Assembly: GCF_934754935.1 (NCBI RefSeq)
Contig: NZ_CAKVJB010000006.1
Location: 1 to 64,000 of the forward strand
From: an uncultured Holdemanella sp.
GTDB lineage: Bacteria; Bacillota_I; Bacilli_A; Erysipelotrichales; Erysipelotrichaceae
DNA: 64,000 nucleotides
Reading direction: 5' to 3'
Of the stretch, positions 26,444-32,927 are shown one piece after another. Numbering within the stretch: the stretch's first letter is position 1; each line of letters opens with the position of its first letter. The position numbers and the translations under genes were made by a program. The notes below the pieces were generated by a model, which was not told the origin of the DNA, did not search any database, and was given only the letters and a program-made list of their open reading frames with translations.

Positions 26444-26624
26444 ATGAAAACAATTCAAAGAACATTTGGGATTTTTTTAATCCTCTTTTCGGTACTTGTC
26501 ATGCCAGTCCAAGCTAGTGACTCTGATGCATCAAATTGGATGGAAACTATTTCAGGAGAAATAAAACTCAATTGTTGATTTTGTAGATTATGAATTAGCA
26601 CACAAAAATTATTCAACAAATTAA
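26444..26624 (+). pseudogene. Small secreted peptide gene, apparently frameshifted
   Basis: AAGGA and ATG open a frame with a clear signal peptide: MKTIQRTFGIFLILF, then a cleavage-like VMPVQA-SDSD. It stops at 26578 after 44 codons. Skipping one A in the AAAA run at 26563-26566 gives a longer ending, NSIVDFVDYELAHKNYSTN, stopping at 26624 next to the terminator. The mature part would be about 36 residues. It may be a broken gene, a sequencing slip, or a genuine 44-residue peptide. No homologue is recognised. Confidence 0.5.
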
Positions 26625-26658
26625 AAAGAAGAAACGTTAAAATTTCTTCTTTTTTTGT
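26623..26658. terminator. Bidirectional terminator before trmH-type gene end
   Basis: A 12-bp perfect stem (AAAAAGAAGAAA / TTTCTTCTTTTT) with an eight-base loop. It overlaps the last codons of the minus-strand methyltransferase gene. Confidence 0.75.
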
Positions 26659-27362
26659 CTAAATATCTCAAAACTAAATACAGCTGCAGCACTTGCTGAA
26701 TCTAAGGCATTTCTAAAATCTCTTCCATATTCTACGACAATATTTTGTTTGGAAGCTGTAGTAATGGTTGAACTAAGTCCTCTTAAGGCTCCACCTAAGC
26801 ATAAACAAAAATCCGATTCAAAAGTATAGTCATAAAGTCCTACGGCATCTTTTCTATGTGCACAAAGAATTGGAAGATGATTCTTTTTACAATAGTCAAC
26901 TAATTCTTCGTCTGAATCTACAAAGTAGATTGGTAACTTTTCATAAGCCCCAGCACTAGCCTTTAGAATAGTTTGTTCGGCAAAGCTCCAATCTCTTTTT
27001 GGAAGAATCATCGCATCACAACCAGAAGCATAGAGTGTTCTAGAAATACTTCCTAAATTATATGGATCTTCGACTCCGTCGATGTAACAAAGAAATCCAT
27101 GAACATGTGCTTGAATAAGTTGAGGAATCTGTTTTTCTTCAGCTAAAAGTAAAACTCCACCATGCGTTTTTCCTGTTGCGAGTTCATGGATTTCATCACG
27201 CGAACAAAAGACAACTTCACAATCTTTACTTTTGGCAAGTTTAGCTAAATATCTTGTATCTTTTGTATTCTTTTTCTTATCAATATATAGTTTTTTACAA
27301 TCTCGAGACCCTGCTTCTAATAGGGCTTTGCAGGAAATGGCCCCTTCAAATATTTTTTCCAT
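26637..27362 (-). CDS. TrmH/SpoU-family RNA 2'-O-ribose methyltransferase
   Basis: The 241-residue protein has an N-terminal substrate-binding region followed by the knotted SPOUT domain: IDGVEDPYNLGSISRTLYASG, MILPKRDWSFAEQTILKASAGA and CLCLGGALRGLSSTI. Family members methylate rRNA or tRNA riboses. The usual C-terminal motif with Asn-Ala-Ser is shifted to FRNALDSASAAAVFSFEIFRQ, still the SPOUT pattern. The exact target is not readable from sequence. Confidence 0.88.
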   Translation of the reverse strand: MEKIFEGAISCKALLEAGSRDCKKLYIDKKKNTKDTRYLAKLAKSKDCEVVFCSRDEIHELATGKTHGGVLLLAEEKQIPQLIQAHVHGFLCYIDGVEDPYNLGSISRTLYASGCDAMILPKRDWSFAEQTILKASAGAYEKLPIYFVDSDEELVDYCKKNHLPILCAHRKDAVGLYDYTFESDFCLCLGGALRGLSSTITTASKQNIVVEYGRDFRNALDSASAAAVFSFEIFRQKKKKF

Positions 27363-27399
27363 AGGACTATTATAATGGCTTTTATAATTTTTTTCTAGA

Positions 27400-27408
27400 T
27401 GGTATTAT
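27400..27408 (+). promoter_or_regulatory. Extended -10 promoter element of the AI-2E family gene
   Basis: TGGTATTAT at 27400-27408 is identical to the extended -10 of rpmB. The -35 region is AT-rich without a clear TTGACA. It lies 27 bases before the start codon. Confidence 0.5.
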
Positions 27409-27435
27409 ATTAGGTATGGAAGGAGTCTTACTTAA

Positions 27436-28593
27436 ATGCATTTTAAATTAACCCAGGAAATGAAACAAAGAATCATCGTTTACTCTGCATCATTGATTAT
27501 TGCGATTCTTTTCTTCACAATATTAAATCGATTTAAGGATATAACACGAGCCATTCAGTTCATAATTACGATTCTATTCCCTTTCCTTCTTGGAATTGGT
27601 TTGGCGTTTATATTGAATAATCCGCAAAAATGGGTTGAAGAAAAATTACTTGGAAATGTTCCAATGCAAAATAAACACAAAAGAATCTTATCGACAGGTA
27701 TTGTGTTTATTTTAGCCATTGGATTTCTAATCTTGTTTTTCTCCATCATCATTCCGAATACGATTGATTCTGTGCGACAATTCTCTACAAATGTTGCGAT
27801 TTATTCTGAGACTTTAATTGGATACACAAAAGATTTTGCGTATAAATTAAACATTTCAGAAAAACAAGTCGAACAAATATTGATCAATTTTGATATCACA
27901 AAGAAAATCACTAGCGTTTTAACAGAATCCATCCCTAAAATTGCCTCTTATTCATACAGCTTTGTGAAAGGATTCATCAATATTATTTTAGCTTTAGTTT
28001 CCGCATTCTACATTTTATTGGACCGTGAAACATTAGTAAAAGGAATCAAAAAATTAAATTACTCATTATTTGACAAAAACTTTGCGAACTATTTGACGCT
28101 ATGGACAAACGATGCGAAAACTGTATTTGAACAATACATCGTTGGAAACATCATTGACTCATTTATTGTCGGTGTCATCTGTTACTTTGGAGCCCTAGTC
28201 TTAAAGCTTCCATATACAAGTATGATTGCCCTTATTATCGGTGTCACAAATGTAATCCCTGTATTTGGACCATTCTTAGGAGCCATTCCCGTCATCATTA
28301 TCTTATGTTTGATTGATCCATTCTCAGCCTTGATTTTTGCAATCTTTATCTTCATTCTTCAACAATGCGATGGAAACATCATTAAACCCATTGTACTTGG
28401 AGATAAACTTGGAATGTCAGGCTTCTGGATCTTATTCTCCGTTACTGTTGGTGGCGCTTTATTTGGCGTTGTTGGAATGTTCTTAGGCGTTCCTGTATTT
28501 GCGCTTATTTATGCAGGTGTACATGATTATATTCAAGTTCGATTAAGAAACAAAAAAATTACGATCAACGATAGAGCAGGAACAATTGATTAG
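27436..28593 (+). CDS. AI-2E family transporter (YdiK/PerM type)
   Basis: A 385-residue membrane protein with about eight helices and a central soluble segment (residues ~100-160). The family signature lies in the second half: VGVICYFGALVLKLPY, IIGVTNVIPVFGPFLGAIP, IIKPIVLGDKLGMSGFWIL and GVVGMFLGVPVFALIYA. Members include Na+/H+ antiporters and the proposed AI-2 exporter TqsA; substrate here is undetermined. AAGGAG precedes the ATG. Confidence 0.88.
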   Translation: MHFKLTQEMKQRIIVYSASLIIAILFFTILNRFKDITRAIQFIITILFPFLLGIGLAFILNNPQKWVEEKLLGNVPMQNKHKRILSTGIVFILAIGFLILFFSIIIPNTIDSVRQFSTNVAIYSETLIGYTKDFAYKLNISEKQVEQILINFDITKKITSVLTESIPKIASYSYSFVKGFINIILALVSAFYILLDRETLVKGIKKLNYSLFDKNFANYLTLWTNDAKTVFEQYIVGNIIDSFIVGVICYFGALVLKLPYTSMIALIIGVTNVIPVFGPFLGAIPVIIILCLIDPFSALIFAIFIFILQQCDGNIIKPIVLGDKLGMSGFWILFSVTVGGALFGVVGMFLGVPVFALIYAGVHDYIQVRLRNKKITINDRAGTID

Positions 28594-28606
28594 TTTCCTG
28601 CTTTTT
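28575..28606 (+). terminator. Terminator of the AI-2E family gene
   Basis: AGCAGGAA / TTCCTGCT eight-base stem followed by TTTT; the stop codon lies in the loop. Confidence 0.65.
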
Positions 28607-28660
28607 ACGTGCAATTTCTGAAAAAATGTGTATACTTATGTAAGTTAGGAGGAACTACCT

Positions 28661-29545
28661 TTGAATTTTATAGACATTATTTTAGATACAATACACGATA
28701 CATGGGCTATGCTCCCACTATTGTATATTACTTATTGTATATTAGAAGTTTTTGAAAGAAAGAATACACAAGACGATAAACTCTTCTTTGGACTACAAAG
28801 ACTAGGACCCATTCTAGGCGCTTTAGTTGGTTTGATTCCACAATGTGGATTTAGTATTTTAGCAGCCATGTTGTTTGTTCAAAATAACATTACACTAGGA
28901 ACTTTAGTCAGTGTTATGATTGCGACAAGCGATGAAGCCATCCCAATCCTTATTAGTAATCCTAAGATGTATTCATCTTTACTTGGTATTTTAGGATTAA
29001 AACTTGTCATTGCGATCATCGTTGGATTGTTTACAGATCACGTACTATTTCGCCATCAAAAAATCCTCCGCTTCGAAGATATGGAAGAAGAGGATTATGA
29101 TGAAGACGAATATGAGGAAGAAGAAAGTTCTGGATCAAGCTGTCCATGTTGCTATCCTGAATATCCACTATGGATCAGTGCCCTTTTAAGATCTTTAAAA
29201 ATCTATGTATTCATCTTTATTACAAGTTTTGTATTAACACTACTCATGGAATGGATTGGAGAAAAAACATTATCTATGATTTTACTTCAAAACAATTTAT
29301 TCCAACCAATCATTGCTGCACTATTTGGCTTTATTCCTAACTGCGCAGCCACTGTTGTACTAACACAACTCTATACAGCTGGTGAATTGTCATTTGGATC
29401 ATTACTAGCAGGTCTAGTCACAAATGCTGGACTCGGTTTAATTGTCATGATTCGTTATGAAGCAAGAAAGAAAGACATTTTAAGAACCATTTCCATCCTA
29501 TTTATAACAGGTATTACCGTAGGTATTGGATTTATGTTGTTGTAG
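28661..29545 (+). CDS. Putative heavy-metal/manganese exporter (ArsP_2-like membrane protein)
   Basis: A 294-residue protein with about eight helices in two similar halves. Each half carries a Pro-x-Cys motif (LIPQCGFSILAA and FIPNCAATVVLT), the pattern of the putative 10TM heavy-metal exporter family. Between the halves is a very acidic loop (EEEDYDEDEYEEEE) followed by SSCPCCYPE, plausible for metal binding. The start is a TTG at 28661 with AGGAGG eight bases upstream. The metal is not known. Confidence 0.75.
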   Translation: MNFIDIILDTIHDTWAMLPLLYITYCILEVFERKNTQDDKLFFGLQRLGPILGALVGLIPQCGFSILAAMLFVQNNITLGTLVSVMIATSDEAIPILISNPKMYSSLLGILGLKLVIAIIVGLFTDHVLFRHQKILRFEDMEEEDYDEDEYEEEESSGSSCPCCYPEYPLWISALLRSLKIYVFIFITSFVLTLLMEWIGEKTLSMILLQNNLFQPIIAALFGFIPNCAATVVLTQLYTAGELSFGSLLAGLVTNAGLGLIVMIRYEARKKDILRTISILFITGITVGIGFMLL

Positions 29546-29567
29546 CCACAAATGTGGCTATTTTTTT
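29543..29567 (+). terminator. Terminator of the putative exporter gene
   Basis: TAGCCACA / TGTGGCTA stem followed by seven T residues; it includes the stop codon. Confidence 0.78.
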
Positions 29568-29760
29568 ATCTTTGCGGGAAGATCCAAATTTCAAAATGGT
29601 TAATGTCATACCAAAACAAAAGAATAAGTATGGCAACCGCAAATAGTACAATATAAAAGATAATTGAATTCAGCTTTTGCGAATAATTCTGATCATTCAA
29701 TTCTGGATGCTCCTCCAATTCAGCCAATCGTTTCTTAGCAATTTTATCAAGCCAGCTCAT
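29566..29760 (-). CDS. Small single-helix membrane protein (paralogue 2)
   Basis: 64 residues: a charged, probably cytoplasmic N-terminus (MSWLDKIAKKRLAELEEHPELN), one hydrophobic helix and a tail FWYDINHFEIWIFPQR. It is a clear paralogue of the product of the gene just upstream. Function unknown. The pair form a two-gene unit. Confidence 0.65.
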   Translation of the reverse strand: MSWLDKIAKKRLAELEEHPELNDQNYSQKLNSIIFYIVLFAVAILILLFWYDINHFEIWIFPQR

Positions 29761-29772
29761 AGTTACCTCTAC

Positions 29773-29994
29773 TTAGACTAATATTGGAAAATGAAATGGA
29801 AATATATTAATTTCCGGATGATTCCAGTCATACCAAAGTGCTAAAACCAATGCAGCCGCAAGAATAAGAATTACATAGAACTTAATATCCTTCATCATTT
29901 TGTTTCCCTTTTGTTCAAAATCATTCGAATTTAATTCTGGATGTTCATCCAATTCTTTAATTCGTTTTTTCGTTGTTCTTTCAATCCAGCTCAT
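29773..29994 (-). CDS. Small single-helix membrane protein (paralogue 1)
   Basis: 73 residues sharing MSW, KKRxxELxEHPELN, one hydrophobic helix and a WYDxNHxEIxIFP ending with its neighbour. This looks like a local gene duplication. The conserved Trp/His/Pro ending suggests a functional, not random, hydrophobic protein. AGAGAGGG lies before the ATG. Confidence 0.65.
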   Translation of the reverse strand: MSWIERTTKKRIKELDEHPELNSNDFEQKGNKMMKDIKFYVILILAAALVLALWYDWNHPEINIFPFHFPILV

Positions 29995-30131
29995 ACTGCG
30001 TCCCTCTCTTTAGTATTATTTTATCAATACATTTAAAGATTTATTTATATATGGTAAATTTGGTCATTTAACTGTCCAAATTACACGAAAAAAGCTAGAA
30101 ACAAACGTTTCTAGCTAACTTTTCCAAAAAA

Positions 30132-30218
30132 TGGTGGGGACGGTGGGACTTGAACCCACACGGGATTTCTCCCAACGGATTTTAAGTCCGTTGCGTCTGC
30201 CTATTCCGCCACGACCCC
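30132..30218 (-). tRNA. tRNA-Leu (UAA), copy 2
   Basis: An 87-nt class II tRNA with anticodon TAA in CTTAAAA, a variable arm GGGAGAAATCCC, T-arm GGGTTCAAGTCCC and encoded CCA. Acceptor arms GGGGTCG and CGTCCCC leave one U-U mismatch at pair 5-68. Identical to the copy at 30329. Confidence 0.95.
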
Positions 30219-30225
30219 ATGTAAT

Positions 30226-30299
30226 TGGAGGTTCCGATCAGATTTGAACTGATGATCACAGAGTTGCAGTCTATTGCCTTACCACTTGGCTACGGAACC
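30226..30299 (-). tRNA. tRNA-Cys (GCA), copy 2
   Basis: A 74-nt tRNA with anticodon loop CTGCAAC, acceptor GGTTCCG / CGGAACC, discriminator U and encoded CCA. Identical to the copy at 30424. Confidence 0.95.
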
Positions 30300-30328
30300 G
30301 TAACTTAATGATTTTTTTAAATAAACGA

Positions 30329-30415
30329 TGGTGGGGACGGTGGGACTTGAACCCACACGGGATTTCTCCCAACGGATTTTAAGTCCGTTGCGTCTGCCTA
30401 TTCCGCCACGACCCC
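30329..30415 (-). tRNA. tRNA-Leu (UAA), copy 1
   Basis: Second identical 87-nt tRNA-Leu in the array, with the same U-U acceptor mismatch. It is nearer to the array promoter. Confidence 0.95.
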
Positions 30416-30423
30416 ATCATTTA

Positions 30424-30497
30424 TGGAGGTTCCGATCAGATTTGAACTGATGATCACAGAGTTGCAGTCTATTGCCTTACCACTTGGCTACGGAACC
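30424..30497 (-). tRNA. tRNA-Cys (GCA), copy 1
   Basis: Identical to the copy at 30226. It is the first gene of the minus-strand array, about 20 bases after the predicted -10 box. Confidence 0.95.
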
Positions 30498-30517
30498 ATT
30501 TCGTTGACTGCCTATAT

Positions 30518-30546
30518 ATAATACCTCAACGCCAAATAAAAAGCAA
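30518..30546 (-). promoter_or_regulatory. Predicted promoter of the tRNA array
   Basis: On the minus strand TTGCTT (30541-30546), a 17-base spacer and TATTAT (30518-30523). A G+C-containing stretch follows the -10, as is common for stable RNA genes. Confidence 0.65.
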
Positions 30547-30602
30547 GAAAAAATTTAACTTTTTTTACATTTTTTAAAAAACCATACATTTTCCATTTTA
30601 GG

Positions 30603-30631
30603 TTGAACTTATTAGGTAAATGACCTATGAT
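30603..30631 (+). promoter_or_regulatory. Predicted promoter of the YitT-family gene
   Basis: TTGAAC (30603-30608), a 17-base spacer and TATGAT (30626-30631). It covers the first codons of the longest open frame and so supports the internal start at 30665. Confidence 0.62.
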
Positions 30632-30664
30632 AAGATGGTCAATAAACAAGAGGTATTTTATATT

Positions 30665-31546
30665 ATGCAACACATTATTCACCAACTTCAAAAAGAAAAG
30701 AAGCTAAGACTATTAACGTCGACCATAATGATTGTATTTAGTGCTTTTATGCAATGTTATATCATGAATGTATTTATGGCGCCGTGCAATTTGATCTCAG
30801 GAGGATTTACAGGACTTGCCCTATTAATCAATAAAGTCTGTGCTCTAGTCAACATTAACTTTCCAACTCAAGTTGGAATCATCGCATTAAATGTTCCTGC
30901 AGCAATACTTTGTTATAAACACATCTCACCAAGATTCACATTTTTGAGTTGTGTACAATTCTTCCTAGTATCCTTTTTTATTTCAATCTTCCATTTTGAA
31001 CCTTTCTTTAAAGATCAAATCTTAAACGTATTATTTGGAGGCTTCTTATGGGGCTTCTCCATTTCCCTATCCTTAAGAGCAGGAGGATCTACCGGAGGAA
31101 CTGATTTCATTGCCCAATACGTTTCTAGTAAGATTCATAGAGGAATCTGGGACTATGTATTCTTCTATAACTGCGCTATGATCATTGTCTTTGGATACTT
31201 ATGTGGATGGATCTATGCAGGATATTCCATTTTATTCCAATTCTTATCTACAAAGACAATCTCATCTTTATATCAAAGATATGCACAAATTACCGTTGAA
31301 TTTACGACAAACGATCCAGACCCACTTATCGATGCCTTTATGGCCACTTGTCGTCATGGTATGAGCGTGTTTGAATGTTATGGTGCATATAGCCACCGCA
31401 AGTATTATGTATGTAAAGCCGTTATTTCCACATATGAATTAAGAGACGTTGTAGAAAACGTAAGAAAAGTGGATCCTAAAGTATTGATCAATACATACAA
31501 TACAGTAAACTTCTACGGAAACTTCTATCAAAAACCTTTGGAGTAG
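30665..31546 (+). CDS. YitT family membrane protein (DUF161/DUF2179)
   Basis: A 293-residue protein with five or six helices in the first ~200 residues. The motif FMAPCNLISGGFTGLALLINK and GLRAGGSTGGTDFIAQYV-like segment SLRAGGSTGGTDFIAQ are typical. The C-terminal DUF2179 part (VECYGAYSHRKYYVCKAV-like) is a small soluble domain. I start at 30665 because AAGAGG lies ten bases upstream and a promoter covers the earlier codons. Function of the family is not established. Confidence 0.85.
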   Translation: MQHIIHQLQKEKKLRLLTSTIMIVFSAFMQCYIMNVFMAPCNLISGGFTGLALLINKVCALVNINFPTQVGIIALNVPAAILCYKHISPRFTFLSCVQFFLVSFFISIFHFEPFFKDQILNVLFGGFLWGFSISLSLRAGGSTGGTDFIAQYVSSKIHRGIWDYVFFYNCAMIIVFGYLCGWIYAGYSILFQFLSTKTISSLYQRYAQITVEFTTNDPDPLIDAFMATCRHGMSVFECYGAYSHRKYYVCKAVISTYELRDVVENVRKVDPKVLINTYNTVNFYGNFYQKPLE

Positions 31547-31567
31547 TATTACACTACTCCATTTTTA
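31540..31567 (+). terminator. Terminator of the YitT-family gene
   Basis: GGAGTAGT / ACTACTCC stem, five-base loop, then a T-rich run. It overlaps the last codons. Confidence 0.75.
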
Positions 31568-31616
31568 TTATTTAATTGTTCGACAGATAACAGTAGAATG
31601 TTTTAACACCAAATTA

Positions 31617-31799
31617 CTAAACAGTGGTTTTTGTAGCATGCTTCAAAGTTGCTATCAACTTAACAATCGTTGCATGAAATTTCTTCGTATCATTATAATT
31701 GTTTACATTCAAATAAAAACTGTAATTGTGATATGATACGTTTTGCATCTGTGGTTCTTTGATCGTGCCGGGGTGTTCCATCACGCCGCCTAAGTTCAT
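31617..31799 (-). CDS. Unrecognised small ORF, start uncertain
   Basis: A 60-codon frame (MNLGGVMEHPGTIKEPQ ... IATLKHATKTTV) with plausible amino-acid use but no close ribosome site. A strong GGAGGTG and ATG (31812) lie just upstream in a different frame, which stops at 31693 after 39 codons. Deleting one base near 31791 would fuse that start (MIDYHEL) to this frame. So the gene may be frameshifted, or the short upstream frame may be the real one. A promoter and a palindrome upstream support some expressed gene here. Confidence 0.4.
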   Translation of the reverse strand: MNLGGVMEHPGTIKEPQMQNVSYHNYSFYLNVNNYNDTKKFHATIVKLIATLKHATKTTV

Positions 31800-31840
31800 G
31801 ATAATCTATCATGTTTTCACACCTCCTGCGCTATTTTTAT

Positions 31841-31869
31841 AGCATAAATCGACAAGAAAATCGTGTAAA
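31841..31869 (-). promoter_or_regulatory. Predicted promoter of the small ORF
   Basis: Minus strand TTTACA (31864-31869), 17-base spacer, TATGCT (31841-31846), followed by GGAGGTG and an ATG at 31812. Confidence 0.5.
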
Positions 31870-31883
31870 TGCACTATAGTGCA
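31870..31883. promoter_or_regulatory. Perfect 14-bp palindrome beside a -35 box
   Basis: TGCACTATAGTGCA abuts the predicted -35 of the small ORF. A symmetric site in this position is typical of a dimeric regulator's operator. The regulator is not identified. Confidence 0.45.
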
Positions 31884-32090
31884 AAAACTTTTTATAATTG
31901 ACTGATTTTGCAGTGTTCTTAAGAAGGAATCTTAGACCTATATAAAATTGTATAGAAAAAGAATATTACGCGCGCCTTTCCAACGGACCTATGGAATCCT
32001 TTAATCGCAAACCAAAAGATTTAAAGAGAGATTCCAGAGGTTTCTCCGATTTCAATTATACACGTAATCGCATCCTATGGCTACAAGTAA

Positions 32091-32130
32091 AAAAGGATCT
32101 CAGTTTTATAACCATAACTGAAATCCTTTT
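32091..32130 (-). terminator. Terminator-like hairpin
   Basis: AAAAGGAT and TCAGTT pair with AACTGA and ATCCTTTT across one mismatch. On the minus strand six T residues follow the stem. Confidence 0.6.
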
Positions 32131-32144
32131 AATCATTAAAAACA

Positions 32145-32206
32145 AATCTAGGAATTTATAGGGTAACGACTTTATGACATCAGTCCCCTAGATTATTTGG
32201 TTACCC
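32145..32206 (-). terminator. Interleaved arms after the Bax-inhibitor-type gene
   Basis: On the minus strand the order is GGGTAAC, AATCTAGG, GTTACCC, CCTAGATT, then TGTTTTT. The second pair makes a terminator stem before the T-run. The first pair crosses it, so the RNA can form a pseudoknot or two exclusive hairpins. It begins nine bases after the stop codon. Confidence 0.5.
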
Positions 32207-32214
32207 GAATACAT

Positions 32215-32925
32215 CTACTTATTGTTACGATTTCCCATACCAATCAATTGTAAGATTCTTAAGAAAATATTCAAGAAATCCAAATACACTTGTAAAGCCA
32301 TGAAGATGGCAATCTTATCTTGTTGTACGATTGAACCATCCGATTGAATCAATAAACGATTCATTCTTTGAACATCCCAAACTGTAATGCCTGTAAAAAT
32401 CAATAGAGCAACAATAGAAAGCAAGCGTACATCCATACTCACTCTAAATAACATCATGAAGCATTGTGTAATAATCAACACGAAAAGTCCAACCATACAT
32501 AATGAGCCAAAGCTTGTAAAATCTTTTTTAGAAGTTGTACCAATAACAGCTAAGCTGATAAAGTAAACTGCACTCACTAGAAAAGCCGTACCAATTGTAG
32601 CCACATCATACACATAACCAATCGAAGTAAGGGATACGCCCATACAAATGGCATAAAGAACTAACATCACTTTCATACCTATACTTGATGTAGATCTTGC
32701 CATAGAAACGCCAAAGGCAATCGACAAGATAAATGGTGCAATCACAAAGAGCATGAATAGAAATGGCATTGCACTAAGTAAAATCAATAAAGCATTTGTG
32801 GCATATAAACCATAAGACACAATAGCTGTGATGCATAAGGCAATTGCCATCCATGCATAAGACTTCAACAAAGCACTTTTTAAAGTGCTTTGTGAATAAT
32901 AATTCATTGAATCATTATTGAACAT
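32215..32925 (-). CDS. Bax inhibitor-1/YccA family membrane protein
   Basis: 236 residues with seven hydrophobic helices. The family core reads ALLKSYAWMAIALCITAIVSYGLY at the front. ALQVYLDFLNIFLRILQLIG with its buried Asp is at the end. Bacterial members (YetJ, YccA) include pH-gated calcium channels and regulators of membrane proteases; its role here is unknown. It starts two bases after the upstream gene and probably shares its transcript. Confidence 0.88.
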   Translation of the reverse strand: MFNNDSMNYYSQSTLKSALLKSYAWMAIALCITAIVSYGLYATNALLILLSAMPFLFMLFVIAPFILSIAFGVSMARSTSSIGMKVMLVLYAICMGVSLTSIGYVYDVATIGTAFLVSAVYFISLAVIGTTSKKDFTSFGSLCMVGLFVLIITQCFMMLFRVSMDVRLLSIVALLIFTGITVWDVQRMNRLLIQSDGSIVQQDKIAIFMALQVYLDFLNIFLRILQLIGMGNRNNK

Positions 32926-32927
32926 AT

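Larger units (their letters stand above)
30132..30497. repeat. Tandem duplication of a tRNA-Leu/tRNA-Cys pair
   Basis: Units 30132-30299 and 30329-30497 are the same two genes in the same order with almost identical short spacers (7-8 bases within a unit). The genes are unchanged between copies, so the duplication is recent or kept uniform by conversion. Confidence 0.9.
31884..32214. other. Noncoding region with extensive RNA-like structure
   Basis: No convincing gene in ~330 bases. From 31965 to 32068 a set of nested complementary arms is present: ATTACG/CGTAAT outermost, CGGA/TCCG, ACC/GGT, and GGAATC/GATTCC innermost. A second hairpin (32091-32130) and an interleaved pair of arms (32145-32206) follow. 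I cannot match this to 6S, RNase P, SRP or tmRNA. It may be a structured RNA or a decayed one. Confidence 0.4.

Noticed and set aside
31693..31812. 39-codon frame starting at the strong ribosome site (MIDYHELRRRDGTP...)
   Set aside because: It has good start signals, but its arginine-rich sequence looks like an out-of-frame reading; kept only as an alternative under the 31617 ORF.
31884..32214. 6S RNA, tmRNA, SRP RNA or RNase P RNA
   Set aside because: I looked for the conserved cores of each on both strands and found none, so the region is reported only as structured.
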